NCBI RefSeq assembly: GCF_003286085.1
Contig: NW_020825294.1
Coordinates: 6,572,001-6,636,000 of the forward strand
From: Drosophila persimilis
Taxonomy: Eukaryota; Arthropoda; Insecta; Diptera; Drosophilidae
DNA: 64,000 nucleotides
Direction: 5' to 3'
The first letter of the stretch is position 1. Each line of letters starts with the position of its first letter. The notes beneath the pieces are model-generated. The model saw only the letters and a list, made by a program, of their open reading frames with translations, searched no databases and was not told the DNA's origin. This document shows, piece by piece, positions 13,381 through 24,447 of this stretch. Made by a program: the position numbers and the translations under genes.

Positions 13381-15842
13381 TTTCCCAAACTAAAGATCCC
13401 CTAATCCCCAATGAGTGGGGTTTCTGCCAGTGTGTGGCCAGCATATGCATATTTGTACATATATTTATCCCCAAACCCGAAAGCACAAAGTAATTTGGAT
13501 CACGGATATGCAGCTGGGCGCTGCCACAGTGCCACAGCGCCACAGCGGCACGCAGCCATGCAGCCAAGCGGCACGTCTATTCTGGTCGAGGCGTCAAATT
13601 TTTGCCCGGGATCACAGGGAAATTATCATTTGGCCAGCGATTCGTTGGGGGTACCCGCGCAGGCATTTGCATTTTGGCTGGTGATTAATGTTTGATGTGC
13701 AGTAATTAAATAGAGAGAGAGACGCACGCATGCAGCACTTTGTTGCATGCAAATTTTTTGTCATTGCGTGGGGGGTAGGGGGGGGGGTGCCTTTGTTTGT
13801 TTATTGGGGAATGCGTCAGTTAGTCGGCAGTCATTCAGTCAGTGTCCTGTGTGCTGTGTCCTGTGTCTATTTGGTTTAGGTTTATGCAATTTCAATTTTT
13901 GGGCGCGAGCCATAAAAACGATTTGTTTTAATTACTTACGCACATGGCATTTAATTATTTTTATTGATTAAATAAAACAATTAAGCTTATGGTAATGAAC
14001 GGCGTCGAGGGGTAGTCAATCCAGGAGTCGTCACTCAGAGCCAAGCCAGAGGGGTGGGGGGGCTGTCTTTGAGTGAGGGCGTGGCATGTGGCAAGGGCTG
14101 CGGCAAAGTCAAGTTAATGGAATAGCTGAGCAGCAGGGCAGGCAGGCAAGTAAAAATAATTTAAGGCCGAGCATACAAAATTAATGAGGCCATTAAATCC
14201 TGGAGACGCTAAAGAGACTCACATCCTGGACTCCTGCGAGTGCGTGTGTGTGTTTGACAGTCAAAGGACAACTCTTTGTTGAGTCTCTGTTTATGACTCT
14301 CCAGCATGTACCCACCTGTGTGTGTGTGAGAGCCTCATTTATACACTATTCAAGGCCCCAATGCCTGTCCAGGATACGTGTGTGCGGCTTTTGGGGGCGT
14401 GGCCAGCTCTTGATAATTATCAAAAATATTTAAAACCCATTTTTGGGGCATTGTCCACTAGTTGAAAGGAAATTTGATGGAAAAAAATATCAAATTTCTG
14501 GGAAAATATTCAATTACAAAATTTCATACAAAAGGAGATTTTTGAAGGTGCCACGGAACGTGTGGCACACTCTGGGGAAGACCCAGAGGCCATCCATAGA
14601 GCATTGCCCCAGTCGGTGTCCGTTTGTGGCGGTTTTGAGCCCATAACTTGGCCAGATATTCCTGCTCGTTGGCTTTTTATTTAACTTGGGCCCACACACA
14701 CGCACACACACACACACGCACACACACACGGGCCAAACAGCAAACAAAACGGTACAAAAATATCCTTTAGCATTATGCTCTCGTGCACCTTCAAGCAGCT
14801 GTCTCTTTGTTGCCTCTGCCGCTGCCTCTGCTCACATCCATCAGCGGTTAGCGAAGGTCCGGCGGCGGGGTGGGTCCTCGATTGAATGATGATGGGGCGC
14901 TGGGAGGACTACCCCAAAAATAAACTGCCGTTTTCCGCAATATTTACGGCCCGTTGTCTGTTAGCTTAGGCATATCCTCCTTTGATACCCTTCGTTGGGG
15001 GGTAGCCCAGAGATCATTCAAGGAAGGACAGGAAAATGCCTGCAGCTGCTGCTTTTCCAGGGTATCCCGGGCTCCCTTTCTTCCTGTTCTGCTATTTTTG
15101 CTTTTCTTTTATAAATTTCGCATGCCCCAATGGCTGAAGGAGGGCGGGGGCGGGGCCTGAGGCAAAGTCGTTAAACAGAGAGGGCGCCGCCGATGTATGC
15201 AACATAAAAGTGCGACGAGGCCACAATGGCGGAGGCTTCATTAGAGATCACCTGTGGGTGTAACACAGGAAGGACAGGTGAGGGGGGAGGAGCGGTACAC
15301 GTTTTGCATTTTTGGTTATTTGCACAGGCGGCACAACGGCACGTATACGTAATAAAGTTGAACAAATAAAATTCACTTTCCTTTGCCGCGGAGCAAAAGT
15401 TCTAATTTTTTTTCTCTCTCTCTCTCTCCATCTCTCTCTCTCTCCCTTGTTTTTGTTTAGCTTTTGTTGGGCTTCAGTTGCAACCTAAATTTCATTTGAG
15501 GCACAAAACTTGTTTAGTTGGCAAACTTTGCGCGTCGTCAATAAGGCTTTTGCGGGTATCCGCGGGGGGGGATAGCAGAGGGGGCGGGGGCGGCCCAAGG
15601 GTCTAGGGAGTGGTTCAGCAGACAGTTTTGGCATAGCCGCACGCCATGATATAATCTCGTACTGTGCCCGCCGTATTTAGTACGCGCCACCCAACAACTC
15701 CCCGCCCCCCTGACGCCACACACAACAAAACTTTGACCCCACACACAGACACAGAGACAGACAGACAGACATAAATACGGGGATTGAGTAGGTATCCTAG
15801 TGGTTTTTTTGGCCAATCGGCATCCACAATTTGCCATGAAAT
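13381..15842. other. Non-coding interval with CA and CT microsatellites
   Basis: No gene is supported before the small ORF at 15843. Features seen are GTGTGTGT runs near 14240 and 14318, a CACACACG array near 14694-14729, and CT runs near 15412-15442. G-rich patches occur near 13770-13790, 14050 and 15565-15595. Confidence 0.5.
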
Positions 15843-16049
15843 ATGTTCCAGCAAAAGAGTAACAGGCGAAGTCGAAGTCGAGGCCTCCGCCACAGCAGAA
15901 GCCCCTGCAAGTCTCGTCGACGTGTTTGTGGATCCGCGAAGCCTGCAGTTTGGAAAAGTTTAGGGCTCTTAAAAGCTATGGAAATCCAGCGCCAGCGGTT
16001 ACCTGCGAAAATCTTTAATACAAATAGAGGGGTTTTTTCAGGCAATTAA
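15843..16049 (+). CDS. Candidate small Arg/Ser-rich basic protein (68 aa), unrecognised
   Basis: An ATG-initiated frame encodes 68 residues. The first half is strongly basic, with alternating Arg and Ser (RRSRSRG near residues 8-14, then RSPCKSRRR near 19-27). The second half is less biased, with Trp38. There is no signal peptide, membrane segment or known domain. A short, Arg/Ser/Cys-rich start resembles sperm chromatin proteins or an RS tail, but that is inference from composition only. The frame ends just before an A/T-rich block. No TATA box or clear poly(A) signal was found. A chance ORF remains quite possible. Confidence 0.25.
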   Translation: MFQQKSNRRSRSRGLRHSRSPCKSRRRVCGSAKPAVWKSLGLLKAMEIQRQRLPAKIFNTNRGVFSGN

Positions 16050-16079
16050 AGAGCTGGAAAAAAATTACTCACGTGTAAC

Positions 16080-16800
16080 AAAATATAATATATAATATAT
16101 CAAAAATATAAATATAATAATACTAATACAAAAATTAGTAATAACGGAAAGAAATAATAATAAAAATAATAATAATAAAAATGAAAATAATAATAATAAA
16201 AATAATATATGATAAAAAAATAATATATGATAAAAAAACAATATATGATAATGAAAATAATAATAATTAAATATTAATAAAAATTATCATACAATTAATA
16301 ATACTAAAAGTTATAATACTAAAAATAATAATAATAAAACAATAATGAAAATAATAACAGTAAAAATAACAAAAATTATAATAAAAAATAATACAAATAA
16401 TAATACAAATCATAATGATAAAAAAAAAAAATATAAAATAAAATGACAAAAATAATATAAATACAAATAATAATAATAAAAAATAGTAATACTAATTAAA
16501 GTAGTAAAAATAATAATAATAAAAATAATAGTAATTAAAATAGTAATAATAATAAAAATGTGAGAATAATAATAAAAAATAATAGTAATACAAAAATTAG
16601 TAATACTAATAAAAATAGTAAAAAGAAATACAAAATAATAGATTTGAAAATAATAGAAATACAAAATAGAATTAAAAAATAATAGAAATACAAAATAATA
16701 ATACAAAAATAATATAAATAATAATAACAATAACGATAATAAAAGTACAAAAAAGAATACAACAAAAAAATTATACAAATAATAATACAATTTAATATAA
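16080..16800. repeat. AT-rich low-complexity block (AATAATAAT)
   Basis: About 720 bp of AATAAT, AAAATAGTAAT and AATATATGATAA units. The last recurs three times near 16203-16260. The long minus-strand frames through it encode only F/I/L/Y/S and are not genes. Confidence 0.85.
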
Positions 16801-18599
16801 AAACTATTTAATGGTGCTCTAAAATTTGTACAAATATCCATGAAATTCAGAAAATTATTGTTTTTTTTATGGCCAATTATGTCCCATGGAGCGTGTAGTC
16901 CTAGGAGATCTCTCTTGTTAGTTAGTTAGAGGTTCCCCTCTCCACTTGGGTGTTTAATTCTTTCAAAAACACCCTTCAAATAATTCCCTTAAAATCTGCT
17001 GAAAATACAAAACCAAAAAAGATTCACCGCCGATGATAGAATGGCTTTCCTTGGGTCAAAAATGTAACTTTAAACGCTTTTAGGGTATTTCCGGTTCGTG
17101 TTGAAGAGCAGCTCCGTCCCTCCGGCGATTACCAGTATCGATTCGCGGGTTTAGGCCACAGTTTGTGTGTTTGGCCGTGTGTGGTGTGGCTACCTCCGTT
17201 TCAATGTGTTTTGCAGTGGGGGGTGGGGTTCGGGGGCTCGGGGGGTCGGGGTTCAAATGCATAATTGGCGATTAGACGATTGGCCCTAATATGCCAAAGC
17301 ATTGCAGGCGAATAACAAGAGAAGCGCAGCAGCTTTTGGCCTCAGCACTGGCTTTGGACAGCATTCGAATGGCCAACTAATTGGGTCAGGCCCCGGCAGG
17401 CCCCCCTTTGGAATGTTACCTACCTTCTGGGGGGGCGGGGCGGTGCTGGGGCATACCTATCTGTGGGCAAGAGGCAACCATTAGGGGCTCCAAGTAATGA
17501 CAATGGTTTATGTTTTTTTTTTGTTTTTTTTTTTTTTTCGTTTATATATAGATATATATAATGTTTTATATATTTCCTTTTTGCTTTGTTGTTCATTCAA
17601 TGCTCGCCTTTTGTCTGCGGGCTCTATCTCTCTCTCTCTCGCTCTGCCGTTCTGCTGCCTTCTCGCTTGCTCATTCGGTTGATAAGTGTACACATCTATA
17701 GACTATATATATATATGTATGTATATGTACTATATGTAGGTATATATTATACAATACATAATACATAAGTTCAACTTAAATGCTATGGGCTTTTCCTTGC
17801 TTTTTCTTTTGCCTCTCCTTCAAGAGATTATGTGTGTGTGTGTGTATCTGTGTGTGGAGAGTCCTTTGAAGACTCCCTGCCTTATTTTAGATGCAAAGAA
17901 AAAAGTCTTTGGTTTACCTTAAAAATATCATTTCTTTTTTTTGAGTTTGGGGGGCAATTAATGTATATATGTATCTTTCGGATACGCTTTAAACTGCTGC
18001 ATGTCTGTCTGTATGTCTGCGTGTGTATCTGTATCTGTATCTGTATCTGTGATATGTGTCACCTGCACTTTGAGTACAATTTGCATATGCTTATTTACGT
18101 ATGAATCTGTCGATGAATGAATGAATACTCTCTCCACCATTTCTCTCTCTCTGTCTCCCTCTTTCATTTCCTTTTTGTTTTGTTTTGTTTTCTTTTTCTG
18201 ATTCGATTTTGCAATTGTTCTAAGCTTACATTGAAATTTACACAAAAATTCTGTTTTGTATTATTTTTAGATTTTTCTTTTTTTTTCTTTGCTTTTTTCT
18301 TGTTGCTGGGACAGCAGTAAATCAACTTTTTGTCGGCTGGAATTTCTCTTTGCAATTACTGTTTAAATCGTCCTAATTTGATTACGGGCTGGGACTGGGG
18401 GGCTGGGGGGGGTGGAAAATGGGTCAAGCTTTTCTTCTGGGCACATTCAAATTTTCATTTAGTCCTCGGGTCGAGCAAATTGGAATCCTGTCAAGCTGTC
18501 AGCCAGTGTCGGAGCAAGGGCTTCACACAAATTTTCGGGATTTTCCAAAAAGATTTGCAGCAAGATTTTTTGGGGGGAAAGGCTTTCCCATTGGATTGG
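16801..18599. other. Non-coding interval with microsatellites
   Basis: No gene is recognised. It contains T-rich tracts near 17510-17540, TATATA/TATGTA sequence near 17700-17760, GTGTGT near 17829-17860 and a TATCTG array near 18025-18052. A plus-strand frame spanning 18330-18758 stays open into the downstream tandem array but has no recognisable domain and is probably fortuitous. Confidence 0.45.
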
Positions 18600-19800
18600 G
18601 GAGTATTTGGTTTTTGGCTGGTAAGAAATCGTAGACTTTTTTATTTTTTAAACTTGGGTTTTTTGATTTTTAATTTTAATTTTTATTGTGATTTACAGAA
18701 ACTGTTTTTGGATGGACTTTGGGTTCAGATCTTTGTTAAGGTGAGTTTTTTCAATTAATCTTTGATTTTTAATTTAAATTTACAGAAACTATTTTTTTTT
18801 TAGAACCTTAAGGGTTGGCTTTGAGATCAGATTATGGATAAGGGGAATTTTTTAATTTATTCTTGGATTTTTTGGACTTTTAATTTAAATTTATTTTTTG
18901 GGTTTACAGAAAAAGCCGCAAATTTAGATCCTTTATAAGGGGAATTTTTTCATTTAATTCTTGATTTTTAATTTTCATTAAATTTGTATTATTTTATTTT
19001 TTTTTAGCTCACAGAAAATATATTTGATGTGATTTTGTTATGCATTTTGGTTCAGATCTTGGATATGGTTAATTTTTTCATTTAATCTTCGATTTTGTAG
19101 TTAAATTTGCAGAAACTATTTTTTTGGGATTGGATTTGGGAGCAGATCTTTGTTAAGGGGAATTCTGAAATTTAATCAATTATTTTTTAAATTTAAATTT
19201 TATTATTTTAATCATTTTTGGGTTAACAGAATTCTTGTTAATGGGCTTTGGGGTTGAATTTGGTATCAGATCTTTGATGAAGACATTTTTGTAATTCAAT
19301 CTTCGATTTATTTAAATTTCATTATTTTAATCCCATTTTTGTTTACAGAAAAAAGTTTTGATGAGATAAGATTTTGTTCAGATCTTTGATGGGGGAAATT
19401 TGGTAATTGAAATTTTTATTTTTTTTTTATTTAAGTTTCATTATTTTTATCCTTGTGGGGCTTTATAATTGAATTTGGTATCAGATCTTTAATAATGGGA
19501 TTTTTTTCATTTAATGTTTAATTGTTTATTTAAATAAATATTGTAATTTTTTTTTAGTTGTGATTTTGTTATTTTTTATTTAAATTTAATAATTGTAAGC
19601 CTTTTTTGGTGTATTGTTGATGGGTTTTGTGTTTGGATTTGGGTTCAGATCTTTGATGGTGAAATTTTCGTCTTTTAAGCTTTGATTTTTTTTTAGGTAA
19701 ATTAAATTTTTTTATTTTCTTTTGTGATTTGAAGGATACTGTTTTTTGATGGGCTTGGGTTTAAATTTGGGATCAGATATGTGATTTGTTCTTTGATAAA
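18600..19800. repeat. Degenerate ~115-bp tandem array, about ten units
   Basis: The phrase TCAGATCTTTG or a close variant recurs near 18728, 18824, 18921, 19054, 19142, 19266, 19379, 19482, 19647 and 19770. Spacing runs from about 90 to 165 bp. Most units also carry TTTACAGAAA followed by a T-rich stretch and then a TTTAATCTTTGATTTTTAAT-like segment. On the plus strand TTTACAG looks like a splice acceptor, and the first unit ends in AAG followed by GTGAGT, a good donor. The later units have mostly lost the GT. The array lies just beyond the likely 3' end of kek1, in opposite orientation if the splice signals mean anything. Confidence 0.75.
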
Positions 19801-19921
19801 AGGAATTCCTTTTTTTAAGATTTTTTGAAAAGCACTGAAGTTTTTTGAAAATATAAAATAAAAAGGGTTTGAAGATTGAGTACTTCCTGAGACAGTTCCT
19901 GGGGAAACGAATTTTCTGTGT

Positions 19922-19927
19922 TTTATT
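19922..19927 (-). terminator. Candidate distal poly(A) signal of kek1 (AATAAA)
   Basis: The plus strand reads TTTATT, so the minus strand has AATAAA about 0.9 kb past the kek1 stop codon. No strong GU-rich element follows it, so the assignment is tentative. A Pumilio-type word TGTAAATA (minus strand, 20152-20159) would lie inside the longer 3' UTR if this site is used. Confidence 0.25.
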
Positions 19928-20379
19928 TTCTTTTTTTTTTTTCAGCCAATAAATAAATAAATTCCCCAAAACATTTTCCCTAAATTCCCAATCATTGATT
20001 TACTGCTCTCCCTGGGGTAGATCTAGGGTTCGGTTTTGCTCTGCTTTAGTTTTCGTCCTTAAGCTTATCCTTGCTAACAGAAGTACACAGATTTGTAAGC
20101 ATATTTGGATCCAGTAATTGGCTTTCTTTTGCTGTCTATGGGCATATCTAATATTTACATTTAGTGGATGATTTATACGTTTAAATATGATATATTTTAC
20201 AAATGTTTCGCTCTCTCTTTTTTTGTTTTTTTTGGGTGGAGTGGCTTCTATATTTTTTGTTTCCTGCTGGAAACTTACACACAGACATATACACATACAC
20301 ATACGCATATACCTATATATATATATATATTTTGGGTTACAAATCGGATTTTTGACATTTAAATTGATTTTTGTTTAAT

Positions 20380-20385
20380 TTTATT
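20380..20385 (-). terminator. Candidate proximal poly(A) signal of kek1 (AATAAA)
   Basis: This AATAAA on the minus strand lies about 440 nt downstream of the kek1 stop codon. The intervening UTR would contain a GGAGGA-type microsatellite (CCTCCT on plus, 20520-20560), an ACTAACTAAC repeat (20450-20500) and a CAGATA repeat (20718-20756). Confidence 0.3.
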
Positions 20386-20824
20386 TTCGAGGGGGGGGGG
20401 GGGTTGGGATCTGCTGGTATGTACATGTTGCTTAAGTTTAGTTACAATATTAGTTAGTTAGTTAGTTTAGTTTAGTTAGTTACTCGCCTAGGAAAGTATA
20501 CGTTAGTTAGTGTCGTAGTGCCTCCTCCTCCTCCTCCTCCTCTTCCTCCTCCTCCTCTTTTGCCTCCTCTTCTCTCGTTTGCTTTCGCCAATTATTATCT
20601 TCATTCGCATTTGATATCTTTTGTTTTCAGACACTATCACAAACATCGTTTCATTCATCGCCTCGCCTAGGATCAGAGCCAAGTATCTATCGGATGTACG
20701 ACGAGTATATGTAGAGCTATATCTGTATCTGTATCTGTATCTGTGTATCTGTATCTGGTATTCTGTTAAGTTTAGTCAGTTCTTGGTTTCCTTCCTTCGA
20801 GGGGGGGGGCCGCTGGTAGGCGGC

Positions 20825-23476
20825 CTAAACATCGGTGCCGCACCCCTCCTGGTAGCCCTCGTCCGGGCTGTTGCGACTGCTGCTGATGAGGGCTCGCTTC
20901 AGCGCCGTCACTGGTGGCAGCACCGGCACTCCGCCCTTCTGCCACACCCGTATCGTCTTGGCATTGATGGGCTGCCCGTTGGGCAGAATTGAGCAGGAAC
21001 TGGAGCCGGGCACCGGGGTGGGGGAGGAGCGCGCACTGTTGCCCCCCCCCTCGTGCAGGCGTGGCAGAGTGCGGCTGCTGAAGTGGGGACTGCTGCCCGC
21101 CGAGCCGCCGGCGCTGCCCCCAACACCGCCCCCACCTCCGCCCGCTCCGTGCTGGTGGTTCAGGGTGGAGGTCAACTGCTGCTGGAGCTGCTGCAGCGGA
21201 TGCATCTGCAGCTGGTGGTTGTGCTGGTGCTCCGCTCCCGGCACCAGCGGCAGGCCGTAGTCATTCGGATAGCCGGACGAGGAGCCACCCGAAAGGTTTG
21301 TCGTGGCCGTCGATGTGGTCGACACGGCTCCGGCTCCTCCCCCGCCCGCGCCCTGCTGCAGATGGGACCGGGGGAAGGTCTTGCTGAAGTAATCCGTGGC
21401 CGCCGAGCGCTCGTGCAGGTCGTACAGCTGGCTGGAGTCGATGATGGGCGTCTTGTCCGTGTAGCGCTTCATGAAGAGATCGTCCGCCGAGCTGGTGCCC
21501 GCCGGAGCGGCGTGCTCCCACAGGCCAGAGGGGTACAGAGAGTCGCAGCCATTGGCCCGACTGTATTCCCCACTGCCACCCACTCCACCCACTCCGCCCA
21601 CTCCACCCACAATGGGTATCTTGAGGTCGGCAAACTCGTCGCTGCCGAAGCGCTGCGTGTCGTTGATCAGATCGGGATTGTTGCCCCCATTCCCAGAGCC
21701 CGTGGGCGAGATGAAGCACGAGGCCGTGGAGAGGACGCTGCCGGCATTGTCGTATCCCTGCGTGGAGTAGGGCAGATCCGTGAGTCGCGGCGGCTTCTGG
21801 ACGGGATTGGCGCTGCGCTCGTGCCCGCCGGCCGCATGCGAGCCCCGGCCGCTGCTCTTCCGCTCCAGCGTTCCGGCCTGGTTCAGAGCCCCGTCGATGC
21901 AGTTGGCCACCGCGCCGTTGGCTATGACCACGCCGCCGATGCTGCCGTTCCCGGTCACCGGCTGCGTCTTGTTCGTGATGGAGTTCTGGTGGTTGACGGA
22001 GGTGATCACCTCCATGTGGTTGGGCGTCTTGCTGTCGACGTACGGCTGCCGCTTCACGCGCAGCAGCAGGCACATGATCACGCCCAAAGCGAACACAATG
22101 AGGGCCACCAGGGCCGCACTGAGGCCCACGATCTGGCCGCTGCCCAGGGAGGCCATGCCGGCGGCCCGCATGCTCACGTGGAGCGTGAAGTTTGCCTCGG
22201 CGCTGCCGGCCCTGTTCTCCGCGACGCAGTAGAACTCGCTGGAGTCCGTCTCCTGGGCGTTGGTGAGCACCAGCCGGGATCGCTTCTCGAAGCCGCCGCC
22301 GCCCTCCAGCTGCTCGAACATGTGGATGCGCTGGTAGGCGGTGAAGGCGCTGTTGTTGGCCAGCAGGCGTCCGTTCCAGTACCAGTTGATGTTGGCCGCC
22401 GGCACGGCCCGGGCCCGGCACGTGATCGACGCATTGTCCCCCATGGAGGCCTCCACGTAGTGCGAGATGGGCAGCATCTCCGGGCGGCAGGCGAACTCGT
22501 CCACGTGTAGGTCGGCAAAGCTCCTATCGATGATCCGCTCGGGTCCGCCGGAGCACACCGGCGCCACCGGATACGGGATGTTGCGCTGCATCAGCCAGAG
22601 CTTGGTGTCCCGCAGTCGGCAGTCGCAGAGCCACGGATTGTCGTGCAGCTCGATGCCGTGCAGGCGGCTCAGCGTCTCGATGGTCTTGGGCAGCAGCTCG
22701 CTCAGCTTGTTGCCGTTCAGCCGGAGCAGGGTGAGGCCCTGGAGGCCGCCGAAGGCCTGCGCGGAGATCGTCTGTATGTCGCAGTGGGAGAGATCCAGCT
22801 TGTGCAGCGACGGCGTGTTCCCGAAGGCCTGGCCCTCGATCTTGTGGATGTGGTTGGAGGCCAGCGTCAGCTCCCGCAGCGAGGGGATGTACCCCAGGGC
22901 CAGGCTGGGCACCGTCACCAGCAGATTGTGCGACAGGTCGAGCTCCACCAGGTTGGTCAGCCCCTTGAAGGTCTCCCGCTCGATCTCCCCGATCTTGCAG
23001 TTGCGCAGATACAGCTTCTGCAGATTGAGGAGGTTGGCCCGCACGAACTGCTCGTTGGAGAGCGTCTGCAGCTTGTTGCCGGACATGTCCAGCACCTGGG
23101 TGTTCGTGTCGATGTGCTCGGGTATCTGGATGAGGTGTCTATCGATGCACTCCACGGTCTGCTTGCCGCCCTTCCACTTGCAGGCGCACACCGTCTGGCA
23201 GGTGCTCTGGGCGGGATTCGCATCGAGATCCGGGTGCGGTTGGTGCGGGAAATGCTGATTCGTTGGCATATAGCCATCCTCTGTCATCGGCTGGCTGTCC
23301 GCCACCGAGTAGACCTCGTTCTGCTGCGCCGACGTGGAGGTCCTGTAGGTGCCAGTCCCCGTGGCCGATGGGGCTCCTCCTCCGCCTGCCCCATTGGCGT
23401 ACAAGTGCAGCTGATTGTAGCGATTGCCTAGGATGATCGAGGGCAGCACTAGCATCAGCAATCCCCGGATAAGCAT
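20825..23476 (-). CDS. kek1: Kekkon-family LRR-Ig transmembrane protein, most likely Kekkon-1
   Basis: Single-exon frame of 883 residues from the ATG at 23476. A signal peptide covers about residues 1-17. A low-complexity linker follows, then an LRR N-cap (Cys 93, 97, 99, 110), seven LRRs (about 126-276) and an LRR C-cap (NPWLCDC; Cys 284, 286, 308, 330). One Ig domain has its Cys pair at 353/417 and the core Trp at 365. Sequons lie in and beside it. A membrane helix spans about 447-472, followed by a 410-residue cytoplasmic tail with Gly-, His- and Gln-rich stretches. It ends DEGYQEG...GTDV, a class I PDZ ligand. This order defines the insect Kekkon family. D. melanogaster Kek1 binds and inhibits EGFR at the cell surface. 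The length is close to the 880 residues remembered for Kek1, but Kek2 is similar and cannot be excluded. The frame extends upstream to 23602 only from a GTG. The ATG at 23476 has ACA before it and directly starts the signal peptide. Third positions are strongly GC-rich, unlike the flanks. Confidence 0.97.
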   Translation of the reverse strand: MLIRGLLMLVLPSIILGNRYNQLHLYANGAGGGGAPSATGTGTYRTSTSAQQNEVYSVADSQPMTEDGYMPTNQHFPHQPHPDLDANPAQSTCQTVCACKWKGGKQTVECIDRHLIQIPEHIDTNTQVLDMSGNKLQTLSNEQFVRANLLNLQKLYLRNCKIGEIERETFKGLTNLVELDLSHNLLVTVPSLALGYIPSLRELTLASNHIHKIEGQAFGNTPSLHKLDLSHCDIQTISAQAFGGLQGLTLLRLNGNKLSELLPKTIETLSRLHGIELHDNPWLCDCRLRDTKLWLMQRNIPYPVAPVCSGGPERIIDRSFADLHVDEFACRPEMLPISHYVEASMGDNASITCRARAVPAANINWYWNGRLLANNSAFTAYQRIHMFEQLEGGGGFEKRSRLVLTNAQETDSSEFYCVAENRAGSAEANFTLHVSMRAAGMASLGSGQIVGLSAALVALIVFALGVIMCLLLRVKRQPYVDSKTPNHMEVITSVNHQNSITNKTQPVTGNGSIGGVVIANGAVANCIDGALNQAGTLERKSSGRGSHAAGGHERSANPVQKPPRLTDLPYSTQGYDNAGSVLSTASCFISPTGSGNGGNNPDLINDTQRFGSDEFADLKIPIVGGVGGVGGVGGSGEYSRANGCDSLYPSGLWEHAAPAGTSSADDLFMKRYTDKTPIIDSSQLYDLHERSAATDYFSKTFPRSHLQQGAGGGGAGAVSTTSTATTNLSGGSSSGYPNDYGLPLVPGAEHQHNHQLQMHPLQQLQQQLTSTLNHQHGAGGGGGGVGGSAGGSAGSSPHFSSRTLPRLHEGGGNSARSSPTPVPGSSSCSILPNGQPINAKTIRVWQKGGVPVLPPVTALKRALISSSRNSPDEGYQEGCGTDV

Positions 23477-24447
23477 TGTACGGGCTTCTCTTGTGTGATC
23501 GTTTAAGTCTTTGGTTCGTCTTTGGAGCTTTTCTAGGCACAGGCCCAGTCTACAAACAGCTCTGATATCATTCGGGTGGGGGGAGGGGGGTGTTCTTTTC
23601 ACTGGATATGTCTGCTTTTCTTCAGTTTTTTTTTTTTTTTTTAAGTTTTATTCTTTAATTATGTTATGGATATATTTTCTTCCTTATTGGTCAAGCGGAA
23701 AATTGATTAATTACCCATGGACGGGCCTGTGTTTTAGTTTTTGCGTAGATTTTCATGTTTTTCCGTAATTAGCGGCCGCCGGCCCTGGACCCCCAAAAAA
23801 ACACACACCAACACACCAGCACTCACACACACAACAAAACACTCCTCTTGCGGTTGCGGATGATAATCGTATTTTTTGTTGTATTTTTTTTGCCACTGAA
23901 TTTCTTATTTCTCCTACGCAACTTTTGCGCACTCCCTCTCTGCTTTTTTTCCTTGAGGATTTTTTTTCCCACAAAATTTGTATTTCTTTTATTTCCTTTT
24001 TTTTTTGCTGCTGCTTTCTGCTTTCTGCTTGGGTTAGCGTTTTTTGCCACGCAAAGGCAAAGCTTTAATTCGGAGTCGCGTTACGACCGCACCGAACAGT
24101 AGTCGTGGTCCCGTTACGACGAACCTCGGTCCAAATTCAAATTTACACACGAGTCCCCGCTAATCGCGTGGACATTACACACGGCAGGCGGTGGCGGGGT
24201 GGTGAGGGGCGGGTGGTTGCGAGGGTCGCGTGATGAGTTTTCCCAGCATTGATTTGCACACACACACACTCTCTCGCGGGCACTCTCTTTAAACCGTTTT
24301 CACTGCACAATTATTAACTTCATTATTGGCTGCTTCATCATCATCATCGTGGCGATGGCACACATCAGCGTGTAACGGCAATTCGGCTTTCAGCGAGGCA
24401 CGCGGCGCAACAACCCAACCGCTCGGCAGCGTTCGTCGACTTGAACT
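23477..24447 (-). other. kek1: kek1 5' untranslated leader (predicted)
   Basis: Between the predicted start site and the ATG the minus strand is A-rich, with CAGAAAGCAGAAAGCAGCAGC-like and GAAAAAAAA stretches typical of Drosophila leaders. It contains upstream ATGs. A donor-like GTGAGT (minus strand, 23826-23821) and a pyrimidine-tract acceptor CTGTTTGTAG near 23560 could remove about 260 nt of leader. Splicing is inferred only; the coding exon itself needs none. Confidence 0.5.

Noticed and set aside
16410..16841. 143-residue hydrophobic minus-strand frame
   Set aside because: Same cause: an AAT-type low-complexity block read on the opposite strand.
17240..17262. tRNA T-loop-like GGTTCAAATGC
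   Set aside because: The closing CC is missing and no acceptor or anticodon stems can be formed around it.
21053..22510. 485-residue plus-strand frame opposite kek1
   Set aside because: It is antisense to the kek1 coding exon. GC-rich third positions remove stops on the other strand; the product has no domain.
22467..23431. Two ~262-residue plus-strand frames opposite the LRR region
   Set aside because: They are antisense shadows of kek1; the periodicity seen in them mirrors the LRRs.
23477..23602. 42-residue N-terminal extension of the kek1 frame
   Set aside because: The extension begins with GTG rather than ATG and places a basic stretch before the signal peptide. The ATG at 23476 directly opens a signal sequence and has a good context.
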